Origin: JBMOPD01 sp049323615
GTDB lineage: Bacteria > Bacillota > Desulfotomaculia > Desulfotomaculales > Desulfocucumaceae
Assembly: GCA_049323615.1 (NCBI GenBank)
Contig: JBMOPD010000043.1
Coordinates: 1 to 53,482 of the forward strand
Direction of reading: 5' to 3'
Length of the DNA: 53,482 nt
Below, piece after piece: positions 32,178 through 40,324 of this stretch. The notes beneath the pieces were generated by a model. The model was not told the DNA's origin, did not search any database, and saw nothing but the letters and a program-made list of their open reading frames with translations. How positions within the stretch are numbered: position 1 is the first letter of the stretch; the number at the start of each line of letters is the position of its first letter. The translations under genes and the position numbers were made by a program.

Positions 32178-33480
32178 GGGACCGCGCCTCGTGGGATATG
32201 TTCATTAACATGCCCAGGATAATAAAATTGGCCACCAGGGAACTGCCCCCGTAGCTTATGAACGGCAGGGTGACCCCGGTGAGGGGGAGCAGCTTGGTTA
32301 CCCCGGCTACTATGATAAAGGCCTGCAAGCCCATCAGGGCGGTCAGCCCGAAGGCCAGCAGCTTTGAAAAATCGTCCCTTGACTCCAGCGCCACTTTCAG
32401 CCCCCTGTACACAAAGATAACATACAAAAGGAGAATGCCCACACCGCCCAGTAGTCCCAATTCCTCTGTAATGGCGGCAAAAATAAAGTCGGTGTGCACC
32501 GCCGGAATAAACTTCGGATATCCCCCGCCCAGGCCGGTTCCGGTCAGCCCGCCCGCCCCGATGGCAAACAGGGACTGGATGATCTGGTAGGCCTGGCTGT
32601 ATTCCCTGTCTCCCAGCTCAATAAAACCGTACGGGTTTAAGAGCCAGATATCCACCCTCTGCTTTACGTGGTCAAACAGCAGGTAGCTCAAAGCCCCGCC
32701 GCCGAGGAACAGGGCGGTTCCCAGGGAAATATACAGCATCCTGGCCGTGGCCACGTATACCATGGCCAGAAAGGCACCGAAATAGATCAGCGCCGTGCCC
32801 AGGTCCCTTTGAAAAGCCAGCAGGATCAGGGAAATTCCCCACATCCCGATCAGCGGCCCCCACACCCTCGGACCGGGCAGGGCCAGGCCGAGGACCGACT
32901 CGGTGCCCCGGGCCAGGACCATCTTGTTTTCCGACATATATGAAGCCAGGAACAGAACCACCAAAATCTTTACAAACTCGGAGGGCTGCAGGTGAAAAAG
33001 GCCAAAGTCCAGCCAGCTCCTGGCGCCCCCCTCCTCGATGCCGAAAAAAACCGGCACTATCAGCAGCAGGGCCCCGATCAGCCCGTATACATACTTGTAC
33101 TCAGAAAGCCGCCGGTAGTTGGTGAACAGCCTGGTGGTAAGAAACATGCAAAACAAGCCGGTCAGCAGCCAGGCAAACTGCCTGTATGCGTACCCCGGTT
33201 CCAGCCGGTACAGAAAAACCAGGCTGGTATAAGAAAATACGGCCACCACCGGCAGCATGAACTGGTCCGCCTTAAAGCGCAGGGCCTGCCACAAAATGCC
33301 CACCAGCAGGAAAGCCAGGGCCGGCGCCGACGCCCCGATGAAAACGGTGCGGGCGTCCCCCCCGCGCCAGAGGTAGCCGGCGGAAGCCCCGGCGGCCATG
33401 AAAAGCGCGGCCAGAAACAGCAGTTTTATCTCCAGTTGCCTGTATACTCTCCGGCCGTGGGCCGGTGCCGTACTATCCAT
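32170..33480 (-). CDS. SEDS-family peptidoglycan glycosyltransferase (FtsW/RodA/SpoVE)
   Basis: A 436-residue membrane protein with about ten to twelve helices. SEDS marks include LQPSEFVKILVVLFLA with the conserved acidic residue nearby, RDLGTALIYFGAFLAM, and the C-terminal LPLTGVTLPFISYGGSS. It polymerises lipid II into glycan strands together with a class B PBP, here the adjacent pbpA product. Position between phosphatase and pbpA matches the rodA slot of actinobacterial operons, so RodA-like is the most likely role. It overlaps both neighbours by eight bases. Confidence 0.93.
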   Translation of the reverse strand: MDSTAPAHGRRVYRQLEIKLLFLAALFMAAGASAGYLWRGGDARTVFIGASAPALAFLLVGILWQALRFKADQFMLPVVAVFSYTSLVFLYRLEPGYAYRQFAWLLTGLFCMFLTTRLFTNYRRLSEYKYVYGLIGALLLIVPVFFGIEEGGARSWLDFGLFHLQPSEFVKILVVLFLASYMSENKMVLARGTESVLGLALPGPRVWGPLIGMWGISLILLAFQRDLGTALIYFGAFLAMVYVATARMLYISLGTALFLGGGALSYLLFDHVKQRVDIWLLNPYGFIELGDREYSQAYQIIQSLFAIGAGGLTGTGLGGGYPKFIPAVHTDFIFAAITEELGLLGGVGILLLYVIFVYRGLKVALESRDDFSKLLAFGLTALMGLQAFIIVAGVTKLLPLTGVTLPFISYGGSSLVANFIILGMLMNISHEARSHE

Positions 33481-34186
33481 CTATCTCAACCACTATTACG
33501 GATATGTTGTCACTGCCGCCCCTTTTCATGGCCTCGGACACGAGCCCCTGAACCGCCTGGTCCGGATGGGCGGCCTCCCTGACCAGCCGGAGCATTTCGT
33601 CGTCCTCCAGGAGCCCGCTCAGCCCGTCGGTGCACAGCAGGAGGATGTCGCCCTTTTCCAGTTTAATCCTGATCAGGTCCACGTCCACCAGGGGATCGGT
33701 GCCCAGGGCCCTGGTCAGCACGTTTCTGTGCGGGTGATCGCGGGCCTGTTCCTTTGTGATTCCGCCGTGCCTGAACATTTCCTGAACCAGTGAATGGTCT
33801 TCGGTAAGCGGGTAAATTTTGTTGCCCCTGATTATATATGCCCTGCTGTCACCCACATGGGCCAGGATCAGTTCCTTTTCCCTGATCACTGCGGCGGTAA
33901 GGGTGGTGCCCATTCCCCGGTATGTAGGTTTGTCCCTGGAGGCCGAATATATTTTGCTATTGGCCAGCCGTACACCCTCCAGCAAGCTTTTCACGGCTTC
34001 ATCATTACTCCCGTTTCTGATTCGCCGGGATACCGACTCAACGGCAATACGGCTGGCCACTTCCCCGGCCTGGTGCCCCCCCATCCCGTCGGCAACGGCA
34101 AAAAGAGCCAGATCGGGAACAACACAAAGGCTATCCTCGTTCTTTTTCCTTACGAGACCCACTTCCGTCATCTGACTCCACTTCAT
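33473..34186 (-). CDS. prpC: PP2C-type Ser/Thr phosphatase, partner of PrkC
   Basis: A 237-residue metal-dependent phosphatase that reverses phosphorylation by the PASTA kinase of the operon. The PP2C metal-site motifs are all visible: VRKKNEDSL, ADGMGGHQAGEVAS, AHVGDSRAYI, CTDGLSG and GGSDNISVIVV. ATG start with GAGGTGG upstream. It overlaps the upstream FHA gene by 56 bases and the downstream rodA-type gene by eight, so translation is tightly linked. Confidence 0.95.
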   Translation of the reverse strand: MKWSQMTEVGLVRKKNEDSLCVVPDLALFAVADGMGGHQAGEVASRIAVESVSRRIRNGSNDEAVKSLLEGVRLANSKIYSASRDKPTYRGMGTTLTAAVIREKELILAHVGDSRAYIIRGNKIYPLTEDHSLVQEMFRHGGITKEQARDHPHRNVLTRALGTDPLVDVDLIRIKLEKGDILLLCTDGLSGLLEDDEMLRLVREAAHPDQAVQGLVSEAMKRGGSDNISVIVVEIDG

Positions 34187-34700
34187 ATGCCCACCTCACA
34201 AACTGCAGGGTGACACCGCCAATCCGGATCCTGTCCCCGTCGGCCAGGACCGTCGGCCTGCTTAATTTGATTTCATTAAGAAAGGTGCCGTTTTTACTGC
34301 CCTTGTCCACAAGCCAGTACTGCCCTCCGCCTTTGTAAACGGCGGCGTGTTCCATGGAAGCGAAGGGGTCCACCAGGGTTATTGTGTTGCGGCTGCTCCG
34401 GCCGAGGCCCGCTTCCCCTTCCGGTCCCAGGGGGAATACACTTCCCGGCGTAAGCCCGGGGTCGCCGGAAGTGATCACCACCAGGCCGGCTTCGGCGCCG
34501 GGGGGAGGGGCATATTCTTCCTGCCGGGGCGGTTCGGGCAACTCCCTGCCGGTTTTTCTTTTTCCGGCCGGTTCCGCCGCCGGTTCCCCCGCCTTCCCCA
34601 GGTCCTGGAACATCATTTTTATCAACTGAAAAATAAAGACATAAAGTATGACTAAAAAAAGATAGCGGAAGACTGTCAATAACAGGTCAAGCACTTTCAT
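34131..34700 (-). CDS. Membrane-anchored FHA-domain protein (FhaB-like)
   Basis: A 189-residue protein with an N-terminal membrane helix (about 3-24, LDLLLTVFRYLFLVILYVF) and a proline-rich linker. A C-terminal FHA domain (about 90-170) follows: GRSSRN, SMEHAAVY, and DKGSKNGTFLNE, which contain the residues that read phosphothreonine. It probably docks proteins phosphorylated by PrkC at the membrane, like FhaB (FipA) in actinobacteria. The ATG at 34700 overlaps the upstream FHA gene by 14 bases; a GTG six bases later is better spaced from AAGGTGG and may be the real start. Confidence 0.88.
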   Translation of the reverse strand: MKVLDLLLTVFRYLFLVILYVFIFQLIKMMFQDLGKAGEPAAEPAGKRKTGRELPEPPRQEEYAPPPGAEAGLVVITSGDPGLTPGSVFPLGPEGEAGLGRSSRNTITLVDPFASMEHAAVYKGGGQYWLVDKGSKNGTFLNEIKLSRPTVLADGDRIRIGGVTLQFVRWAYEVESDDGSGSRKEKERG

Positions 34701-35472
34701 CCACCTTAAAGGCGAACAGGGTGGAGCCCAGTTTGAGGCTGTCACCGGGCGACAGGGTTTTTGTTTTGATGCGCTCCCCGTTGACATAGGTCCCGTTGGT
34801 GCTGTTCAGGTCGGTTACGACCCAGCTCCCTTTAAGCGGCTCCAGCCTGGCATGCCTCCTTGATACACTGCCGTCCGGCAGGACAATATCGCAGGACTCT
34901 CTTCTCCCCAGCACAACCGGGTATCCTTCCAGCCTGATAATTTTTCCGGCCTGCGGGCCTTCCTTTGCTTCCAGAACGTAACCAGTTGCCTGGCCGATGA
35001 CCGGAACCGGCGCGGTGTCTCTGGCCGGCCGGTAGTTTAATGTGTCTTCAAAATAAATCTTTTCATCGTCCGCTTCTTCCCCGGAGGCCGCTGATCCCGC
35101 CGCCGGGCTGCCGAACTTTCCGCTGACGCGGATTTGCCCGGGTTTCAGTTCCTCGTCAGGGAAAAAACTCACCCGCGGCTGGGCCACCAGGGTAAAATCC
35201 TTTTCTTCGGCCTTCTGGCGGAGGTAATCCTGCAGCTCACCGGACAGGGCTTCCACCAGATACGATATCGACGAGAGGTCATCCGGGCTCAAAAAGACTT
35301 CATACTCATTGGGGGCGTATACCAGGTTAACGCTGACCCTTTTGCGGTCGCGCATCTCGCGGGTCAGTTTTTTGGCGATATCCAGCGGCTGTACCCGGCC
35401 CTTGAATTTATCCCTGAAAAAACCTTCTATGTACTTTTCCAGGCTTCCCTCCAGTCCGGAAAAGAAACCCAT
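34687..35472 (-). CDS. DUF3662 and FHA-domain protein (FhaA-like)
   Basis: A 261-residue protein with an N-terminal DUF3662 domain (about 1-115, MGFFSGLEGSLEKYIEGFF at the start) and a C-terminal FHA domain (about 165-255). The FHA domain contains LGRRESCDIVLPDGSVSRRHA and DLNSTNGTYVNGERI. This is the architecture of actinobacterial FhaA, which links kinase signals to lipid II flipping and wall synthesis. AGAGGTG lies upstream of the ATG. First gene of the wall-regulation block of the operon. Confidence 0.93.
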   Translation of the reverse strand: MGFFSGLEGSLEKYIEGFFRDKFKGRVQPLDIAKKLTREMRDRKRVSVNLVYAPNEYEVFLSPDDLSSISYLVEALSGELQDYLRQKAEEKDFTLVAQPRVSFFPDEELKPGQIRVSGKFGSPAAGSAASGEEADDEKIYFEDTLNYRPARDTAPVPVIGQATGYVLEAKEGPQAGKIIRLEGYPVVLGRRESCDIVLPDGSVSRRHARLEPLKGSWVVTDLNSTNGTYVNGERIKTKTLSPGDSLKLGSTLFAFKVDESA

Positions 35473-35527
35473 TTATTTCACCTCTTCTACAGCACAGTGG
35501 AATATTTTAACAGTTGCGGCAATAATA

Positions 35528-36583
35528 TTATTCCCTTGATTCCGGTTGGAAAAACATCATTTTCCTTCTTAACTGGCCGCAGGCCGCGTCAATGTCGGTA
35601 CCCAGTTCGCGCCGCACCGTGGTCTCAATCCCGGCCTTCTCCAGCACGGCCTTAAACCTCTGCACGGCCCCGGGTGAAGGCCGCTTGAATTCCCGCTCCC
35701 TGACGGGATTAAACGGTATCAAATTGACGTGGCAGGGAATCCCCCCCACCAGGCGGGCCAGCGTTCCGGCCTGGCCGGGGCTGTCGTTGATTCCGGCCAG
35801 CAGTATGTATTCAAAGGTAATCCGCCGGCCCGTCCGGCCGCTGTAATAACGGCAGGCCTCCATCAGCGCTGCCAGCGGATATTTCCTGTTCAGCGGCACC
35901 AGCCGGTCCCTCAGGTCATTATCGGGGGCGTGGAGGGAAATGGCCAGAGTAATGGGCATGCCCTCACCGGCCAGCTGCCTTATACGGGGCTCCACCCCGC
36001 AGGTGGACAGGGTTATGTGCCTGAACCCGATATTCAGCCCGTACCCGGCACTGACATTCTTTATGAATTTTACGGTGTTGTCATAATTGTCGAGGGGCTC
36101 CCCCGAGCCCATCAGCACGATGTGGCTCACCCTTTGGCCCGAGTCCCCCCGGGCGGCCAGCACCTGGTCGTACATTTCCCCGGCTGAGAGGTTCCTGACC
36201 CGGCCGCCCAGGGTTGAGGCGCAGAAAGCGCAGGCCATGCGGCAGCCCACCTGGGTTGAAATGCACACCGACTGGCCGTAGGAGTACTTCATCAGCACGC
36301 TTTCCACGGCCTGGCCGTCCGCCAGCCGGAAGAGATATTTCACTGCGCCGCCCCGGGAAGATATCTGCTTATTGATAATCTCCGCCCTCCCGGGGGTGCA
36401 CATCCCGGCCAGGCGGTTCCGCAGCAGGGCGGGCAGGTTTGTCATGTCGTCAAAGCTGTGCGCCCCTTTTCTGAAAATCCAGTCCGCCACCTGCCGCGCC
36501 CGGTAGCGGGGCTCGCCGATGTCCTGGAAAAACTCTTCCAGCTCCGGCAGGGTAAAGTCCTTAAGATTGATCAGGTCGCTCAT
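35528..36583 (-). CDS. rlmN: 23S rRNA (adenine2503-C2)/tRNA methyltransferase
   Basis: Radical-SAM enzyme of 351 residues that methylates C2 of A2503 in 23S rRNA and A37 of some tRNAs. The cluster motif CRMACAFC carries the three cysteines; QVGC just before, MGSGEPLDNYDN, and LSTCGVEPRI are typical. The two extra catalytic cysteines lie in the CGVEP region and near the C-terminus (AACGQLRR). It lies between rsmB and the FHA block with a 39-base gap on the rsmB side. Confidence 0.95.
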   Translation of the reverse strand: MSDLINLKDFTLPELEEFFQDIGEPRYRARQVADWIFRKGAHSFDDMTNLPALLRNRLAGMCTPGRAEIINKQISSRGGAVKYLFRLADGQAVESVLMKYSYGQSVCISTQVGCRMACAFCASTLGGRVRNLSAGEMYDQVLAARGDSGQRVSHIVLMGSGEPLDNYDNTVKFIKNVSAGYGLNIGFRHITLSTCGVEPRIRQLAGEGMPITLAISLHAPDNDLRDRLVPLNRKYPLAALMEACRYYSGRTGRRITFEYILLAGINDSPGQAGTLARLVGGIPCHVNLIPFNPVREREFKRPSPGAVQRFKAVLEKAGIETTVRRELGTDIDAACGQLRRKMMFFQPESRE

Positions 36584-36622
36584 CTGGGCCCCCGATACTC
36601 AAATACTTTCTACAACCATCGG

Positions 36623-37990
36623 TTAATCCCTTCTTCTCATGCGGGCGATAAAAAATCCGTCGGTGCCGTGCCGGTGTGGGTAAAGCTGGACATGGCCGTT
36701 TTTCATGGCTTCCTTTTCGCCCAGGGCGGAGGGAAGGCAGGCGCTGAGGTCCTCAGCCCGGAAATGGGGGTGGGACCGCAGAAAACCTTCCACCTGGCCC
36801 GTATTTTCTTCGGGCAGCACCGAACAGGTGCTGTAAACCAGGACACCCCCCGGTTTCAGGCAGTGCGAAATACTGTCCAGCATCTCTCCCTGCAGCCTGA
36901 CAATCTCCGGCAACTGGCCGGGAGTCTTTCGCCACCGTGAATCCGGCCTCCTCCGGATCACCCCCGTCCCCGAACAGGGGGCGTCCAGAAGCGCAAAATC
37001 CGCCTGCCCGGCCAGGTCCGGGGGCAGATCCCTGGCATCGCCTTCTACCGGCCTGACACAGGTTATGCCCAGCCTGGCGCAGTTCTCCGCGATCAGCCTC
37101 AGCCTGTGGGGGTGAATATCAAAGGCCAGTACCGTTCCCCTGTCGCCCATTAGCTGGGCCAGGTGGGTGGCCTTGCCCCCCGGGGCGGCGGCGGCGTCGA
37201 TCACCAGTGATCCCGGCAAAGGAGCCACCGCGTGGCCCACCAGCATTGAACTCTCGTCCTGAGCCTGAAAAAGGCCCTCTTCAAAGGGTAAAAAACCCCT
37301 TAGGGCGCCCACTCCCTCCAGGTTGACGCCTTCAGGGGCATATCTTGTTTTTCCGGCCGTTACCCCTTTTGCGGCCAGCCGCTCCATGAGGCCCTCCCTG
37401 GTAATCCGCAGGGTGTTGGTGCGCACGGTGTTGGGGGCGGGGTGGTTGTTTGCCCTGCACAGTTCTATGGTCTCCTGGACACCCAGTTCGTCGACCCACC
37501 TCTCCACCAGCCAGGCCGGGTGGGAGTACTTGAGAGAAATATGGCCCACCGGGTCATCTGCCATTGCCGGGAAGCTGATTTCATCCCGGTGGCGGAGGAC
37601 ATTGCGGAGCACCCCGTTGACGAATTTAACCGCCCCCGGGTGGCCGAAGCGCCTGGCCTGGTTGGCCGCCTCGTTTATGGCCGCCGGGGCGGGTACCCTG
37701 TCCATGTAAAATATCTGATAAACCCCCAGGCGCAGGATATTTCTTACCCAGGGGGTCTGTTTTTCCAGCGGCTGCCTGACATGCTGCCGGAGTATCCAGT
37801 CCAGGGTATTCAGCGACCTCAAGGCGCCGTAAACCAGTTCGGTGGCAAAGGACCGGTCCAGCCCGCCGGGTTTGTATTCCTCCAGCACCCGGCTTAAGGC
37901 CAGGTTGGCATAGGCCTCCCCGGCGTCAACATCCTTCATGACCAAGAGCGCTATATCCCTGGCGCTGTACCTGCCGGTGCGAATTTTCAC
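36623..37990 (-). CDS. rsmB: 16S rRNA (cytosine967-C5)-methyltransferase
   Basis: A 455-residue enzyme with an N-terminal NusB-like RNA-binding domain (about 1-145, AYANLALSRVLEEY, ELVYGALRSLNTLDWIL). The SAM-binding RsmB domain contains VIDAAAAPGGKATHLAQLM, LLDAPCSGTGVIRRRPD with the PC catalytic motif, and VYSTCSVLPEEN with the second cysteine. GTG start overlapping the DUF116 stop by four bases. Follows fmt and DUF116 as in many Clostridia. Confidence 0.95.
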   Translation of the reverse strand: MKIRTGRYSARDIALLVMKDVDAGEAYANLALSRVLEEYKPGGLDRSFATELVYGALRSLNTLDWILRQHVRQPLEKQTPWVRNILRLGVYQIFYMDRVPAPAAINEAANQARRFGHPGAVKFVNGVLRNVLRHRDEISFPAMADDPVGHISLKYSHPAWLVERWVDELGVQETIELCRANNHPAPNTVRTNTLRITREGLMERLAAKGVTAGKTRYAPEGVNLEGVGALRGFLPFEEGLFQAQDESSMLVGHAVAPLPGSLVIDAAAAPGGKATHLAQLMGDRGTVLAFDIHPHRLRLIAENCARLGITCVRPVEGDARDLPPDLAGQADFALLDAPCSGTGVIRRRPDSRWRKTPGQLPEIVRLQGEMLDSISHCLKPGGVLVYSTCSVLPEENTGQVEGFLRSHPHFRAEDLSACLPSALGEKEAMKNGHVQLYPHRHGTDGFFIARMRRRD

Positions 37991-38778
37991 CGCCCGCCTT
38001 TCCTGTCTATGAAGAAATTCAGTGCCTCTTCCACCCGCGCTATATCAATCCGGGTGTTGTGGCAGGGGCCGAAGGGCCTTTCGTTGGTAACCCCCAGCAC
38101 CGGCAGCGGATTGGAATCCTGGATGCCGCTGGTCAGGTCCCTCTCGCAGGCAACGGCCACCACGGCCCGGGGACGATAATCCTTGACATACTTCCTGGCC
38201 AGCGTCCCGCCGGTAGCCACCCCCATGTTTATTCCGTACCGGTCCCTCACCTCCAGCAGTTCCCCGATGCAGCAGCCACCGCAGCGGCGGCAGTTGTCGA
38301 TCTCCACGGTAATCTTGTGCGGGCACTGGGTCCGCTGCAGGCAGTGCGGAACCAGCAGGAGAAGCTGGTCGGGCCTCAGTTTAAAGCGGGCGGTCCTGAC
38401 CATCTCGTTGTTTACCTCGATAAAAGAACTCCTGATGCGGTCCACATCAATTTTAAACATTTTACCCAGGCCAATGATAACCGGGAAAAAAATGTTTATG
38501 GCCACCCTGATGGGTCCCTGGAAAAAGCCCAGCCTCTTGGAGGCCAGCAGGGTTAACAGCATTCCCGCCATGCCCAGGCCGGCCACTACTACGGAAGCGC
38601 CGAGGAAAACCACCAAAGCCATGACCAGCATCTGGTTCATAACCGACTGGCTGGGATTGAAAATGAAATACCCCAGGGCAAAGGCAATCAGCCCCACCAT
38701 CAGCAGGCTGCCCCCCAGCAGCCCCAAAAACAGCCTTTTACGAACATATGGGTGGATATAGGTTATATTGACTTTCAA
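37987..38778 (-). CDS. DUF116 membrane protein
   Basis: A 263-residue protein of the DUF116 family, of unknown function and commonly encoded between fmt and rsmB in Clostridia. Two N-terminal membrane helices (about 15-37 and 50-75) precede a cysteine-rich cytoplasmic part: HCLQRTQCPHK, NCRRCGGCC, VAVACERDL and FGPCHNT. The cysteines suggest a metal or iron-sulfur site. TTG start with GGAGGCG upstream. Confidence 0.9.
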   Translation of the reverse strand: MKVNITYIHPYVRKRLFLGLLGGSLLMVGLIAFALGYFIFNPSQSVMNQMLVMALVVFLGASVVVAGLGMAGMLLTLLASKRLGFFQGPIRVAINIFFPVIIGLGKMFKIDVDRIRSSFIEVNNEMVRTARFKLRPDQLLLLVPHCLQRTQCPHKITVEIDNCRRCGGCCIGELLEVRDRYGINMGVATGGTLARKYVKDYRPRAVVAVACERDLTSGIQDSNPLPVLGVTNERPFGPCHNTRIDIARVEEALNFFIDRKGGR

Positions 38779-38804
38779 TTAAGGCGCCTCCCAGTCCGTT
38801 CCGT

Positions 38805-39782
38805 TCATTTGCCCGAACCGTTCTGATACCCCAGCACTGTCCCGGGGACAATCCTCACGCCCCGCAAGAAATCCGCCGCCTTCAGCCTTTTCCCGCCCTC
38901 CAGCTGCAGTTCCCGGATTACCAGGGGGTAGTCCCCGCACTGCACGGCCGGCCCTTCTTCAACCGGTCCCAGAATTTGCCCGGGCAGCGGCCTTTTCGCT
39001 TCTGCCGGGGATTCCCGCCCCGGTTCCGGAGGCAGTACCTTTACATTCCATATTTTAAGCACCCTGCCATCCAGCCATGTTCTGGCCCCCGGCCACGGAT
39101 CCAGGCCGCGGACCTGATTTTTTATATCAATGGCCCTGTTGCGCCAGTTGATTATCTCATCCTCACGGCTTATTACCGGCGCGTAGGTGGCCTTTTCGTT
39201 ATCCTGGGGAAAGCCCGCCATTTTGCCGGCGGCCAGCAGTTCCAGCGTTTCCGGCAAAAGCTGCGCGCCCATCCGGGACAGCCGGTCATGCACCGCACCA
39301 AAGTTTTCTTCCGGGGAGACGGCCGTCCGGGCCTGCAGCAACACATCGCCGGTGTCCAGCCCGGCGTCCATTTTCATGGTGGTCACTCCGGTCTCGGTTT
39401 CACCGTTCATGATGGCCTTCTGGATGGGGGCGGCGCCCCTGTATTTGGGCAGCAGCGAAGCATGAACGTTGACACAGCCCAGGGGAGGAATGCTTAAAAC
39501 TTCCGCCGGCAGGATCCGGCCAAAGGCAACCACCACTATGGCATCCGGTTTTAAATCTTTCAAAAGACTGATAAAAGATTCTTCCTTCAGGCGGACCGGC
39601 TGGTACACCGGCAGTCCCAGCGCCAGGGCCGCTTCCTTCACCGGGGAAGGAAGGACCTTTTTGCCCCTTCCCCGGGGCCTGTCCGGTTGGGTGACCACCC
39701 CGGCCACCTCCAGGCCCGCCTCCACCAGAGCCTTCAGGCTGGGCACGGCAAAATCCGGAGTGCCCATAAACACTACTCTCAC
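38805..39782 (-). CDS. fmt: Methionyl-tRNA formyltransferase
   Basis: Formylates initiator Met-tRNA using 10-formyl-tetrahydrofolate. 325 residues: RVVFMGTPDFAVPSLKAL at the start, the formyl-transfer site VNVHASLLPKYRGAAPIQKA with the essential Asn and His, and AGLDTGDVLLQ with the catalytic Asp; the C-terminal domain binds tRNA. GTG start. It follows def by 56 bases, giving the usual def-fmt pair that adds and removes formyl groups. Confidence 0.97.
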   Translation of the reverse strand: MRVVFMGTPDFAVPSLKALVEAGLEVAGVVTQPDRPRGRGKKVLPSPVKEAALALGLPVYQPVRLKEESFISLLKDLKPDAIVVVAFGRILPAEVLSIPPLGCVNVHASLLPKYRGAAPIQKAIMNGETETGVTTMKMDAGLDTGDVLLQARTAVSPEENFGAVHDRLSRMGAQLLPETLELLAAGKMAGFPQDNEKATYAPVISREDEIINWRNRAIDIKNQVRGLDPWPGARTWLDGRVLKIWNVKVLPPEPGRESPAEAKRPLPGQILGPVEEGPAVQCGDYPLVIRELQLEGGKRLKAADFLRGVRIVPGTVLGYQNGSGK

Positions 39783-39838
39783 GATGTTTTTCCCCCAGCA
39801 AAATTATTCTAATCTAGCAATTTATATCCATCTCTCTT

Positions 39839-40297
39839 TTACGATTTCACCCTGCGAATATTTTCGGCTTTATCGATAAATAAAATACCTTCCAGGTGGT
39901 CTATTTCATGCTGAAAGGCCCTGGCCGCATAGCCTTCAGCCCTGATTTCAATTTCCCTGCCGTCCCGGCTGAGGCCCTTGACCCTGACTACTTCGGCCCT
40001 CCTGACGTCTCCCACCAGGCCGGGAACGCTAAGACAGCCCTCGGCATCTGTGACCTCACCCCGGGTTTCGGTAATCACGGGGTTAATCAGCTCGTAAAGC
40101 CCCTCACCCGCATCCACCACGATTACTCTCTTGGAGACCCCTATTTGCGGGGCCGCCAGCCCGACGCCCTTGTTGGCGTACATGGTATCGCGCATGTTAT
40201 CCAGCAGCTTGATGATATTCGGTGTGATTTTGGGCACTTCCCTGGCCTTTTCCCGCAGAATATCATCACCGTTTTCCACTATCTTGTAGACAGCCAA
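39839..40297 (-). CDS. def: Peptide deformylase
   Basis: Metalloenzyme that removes the formyl group from new proteins. 152 residues with the three standard motifs: GVGLAAPQIG, EGCLSVPG carrying the metal-binding cysteine, and HEIDHLEG with two histidine ligands and the catalytic glutamate. TTG start with AAGGATG upstream. Second gene of the operon, 27 bases after priA. Confidence 0.97.
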   Translation of the reverse strand: MAVYKIVENGDDILREKAREVPKITPNIIKLLDNMRDTMYANKGVGLAAPQIGVSKRVIVVDAGEGLYELINPVITETRGEVTDAEGCLSVPGLVGDVRRAEVVRVKGLSRDGREIEIRAEGYAARAFQHEIDHLEGILFIDKAENIRRVKS

Positions 40298-40324
40298 CTG
40301 CTCTCATCCTTCCATTTTTAGTCT

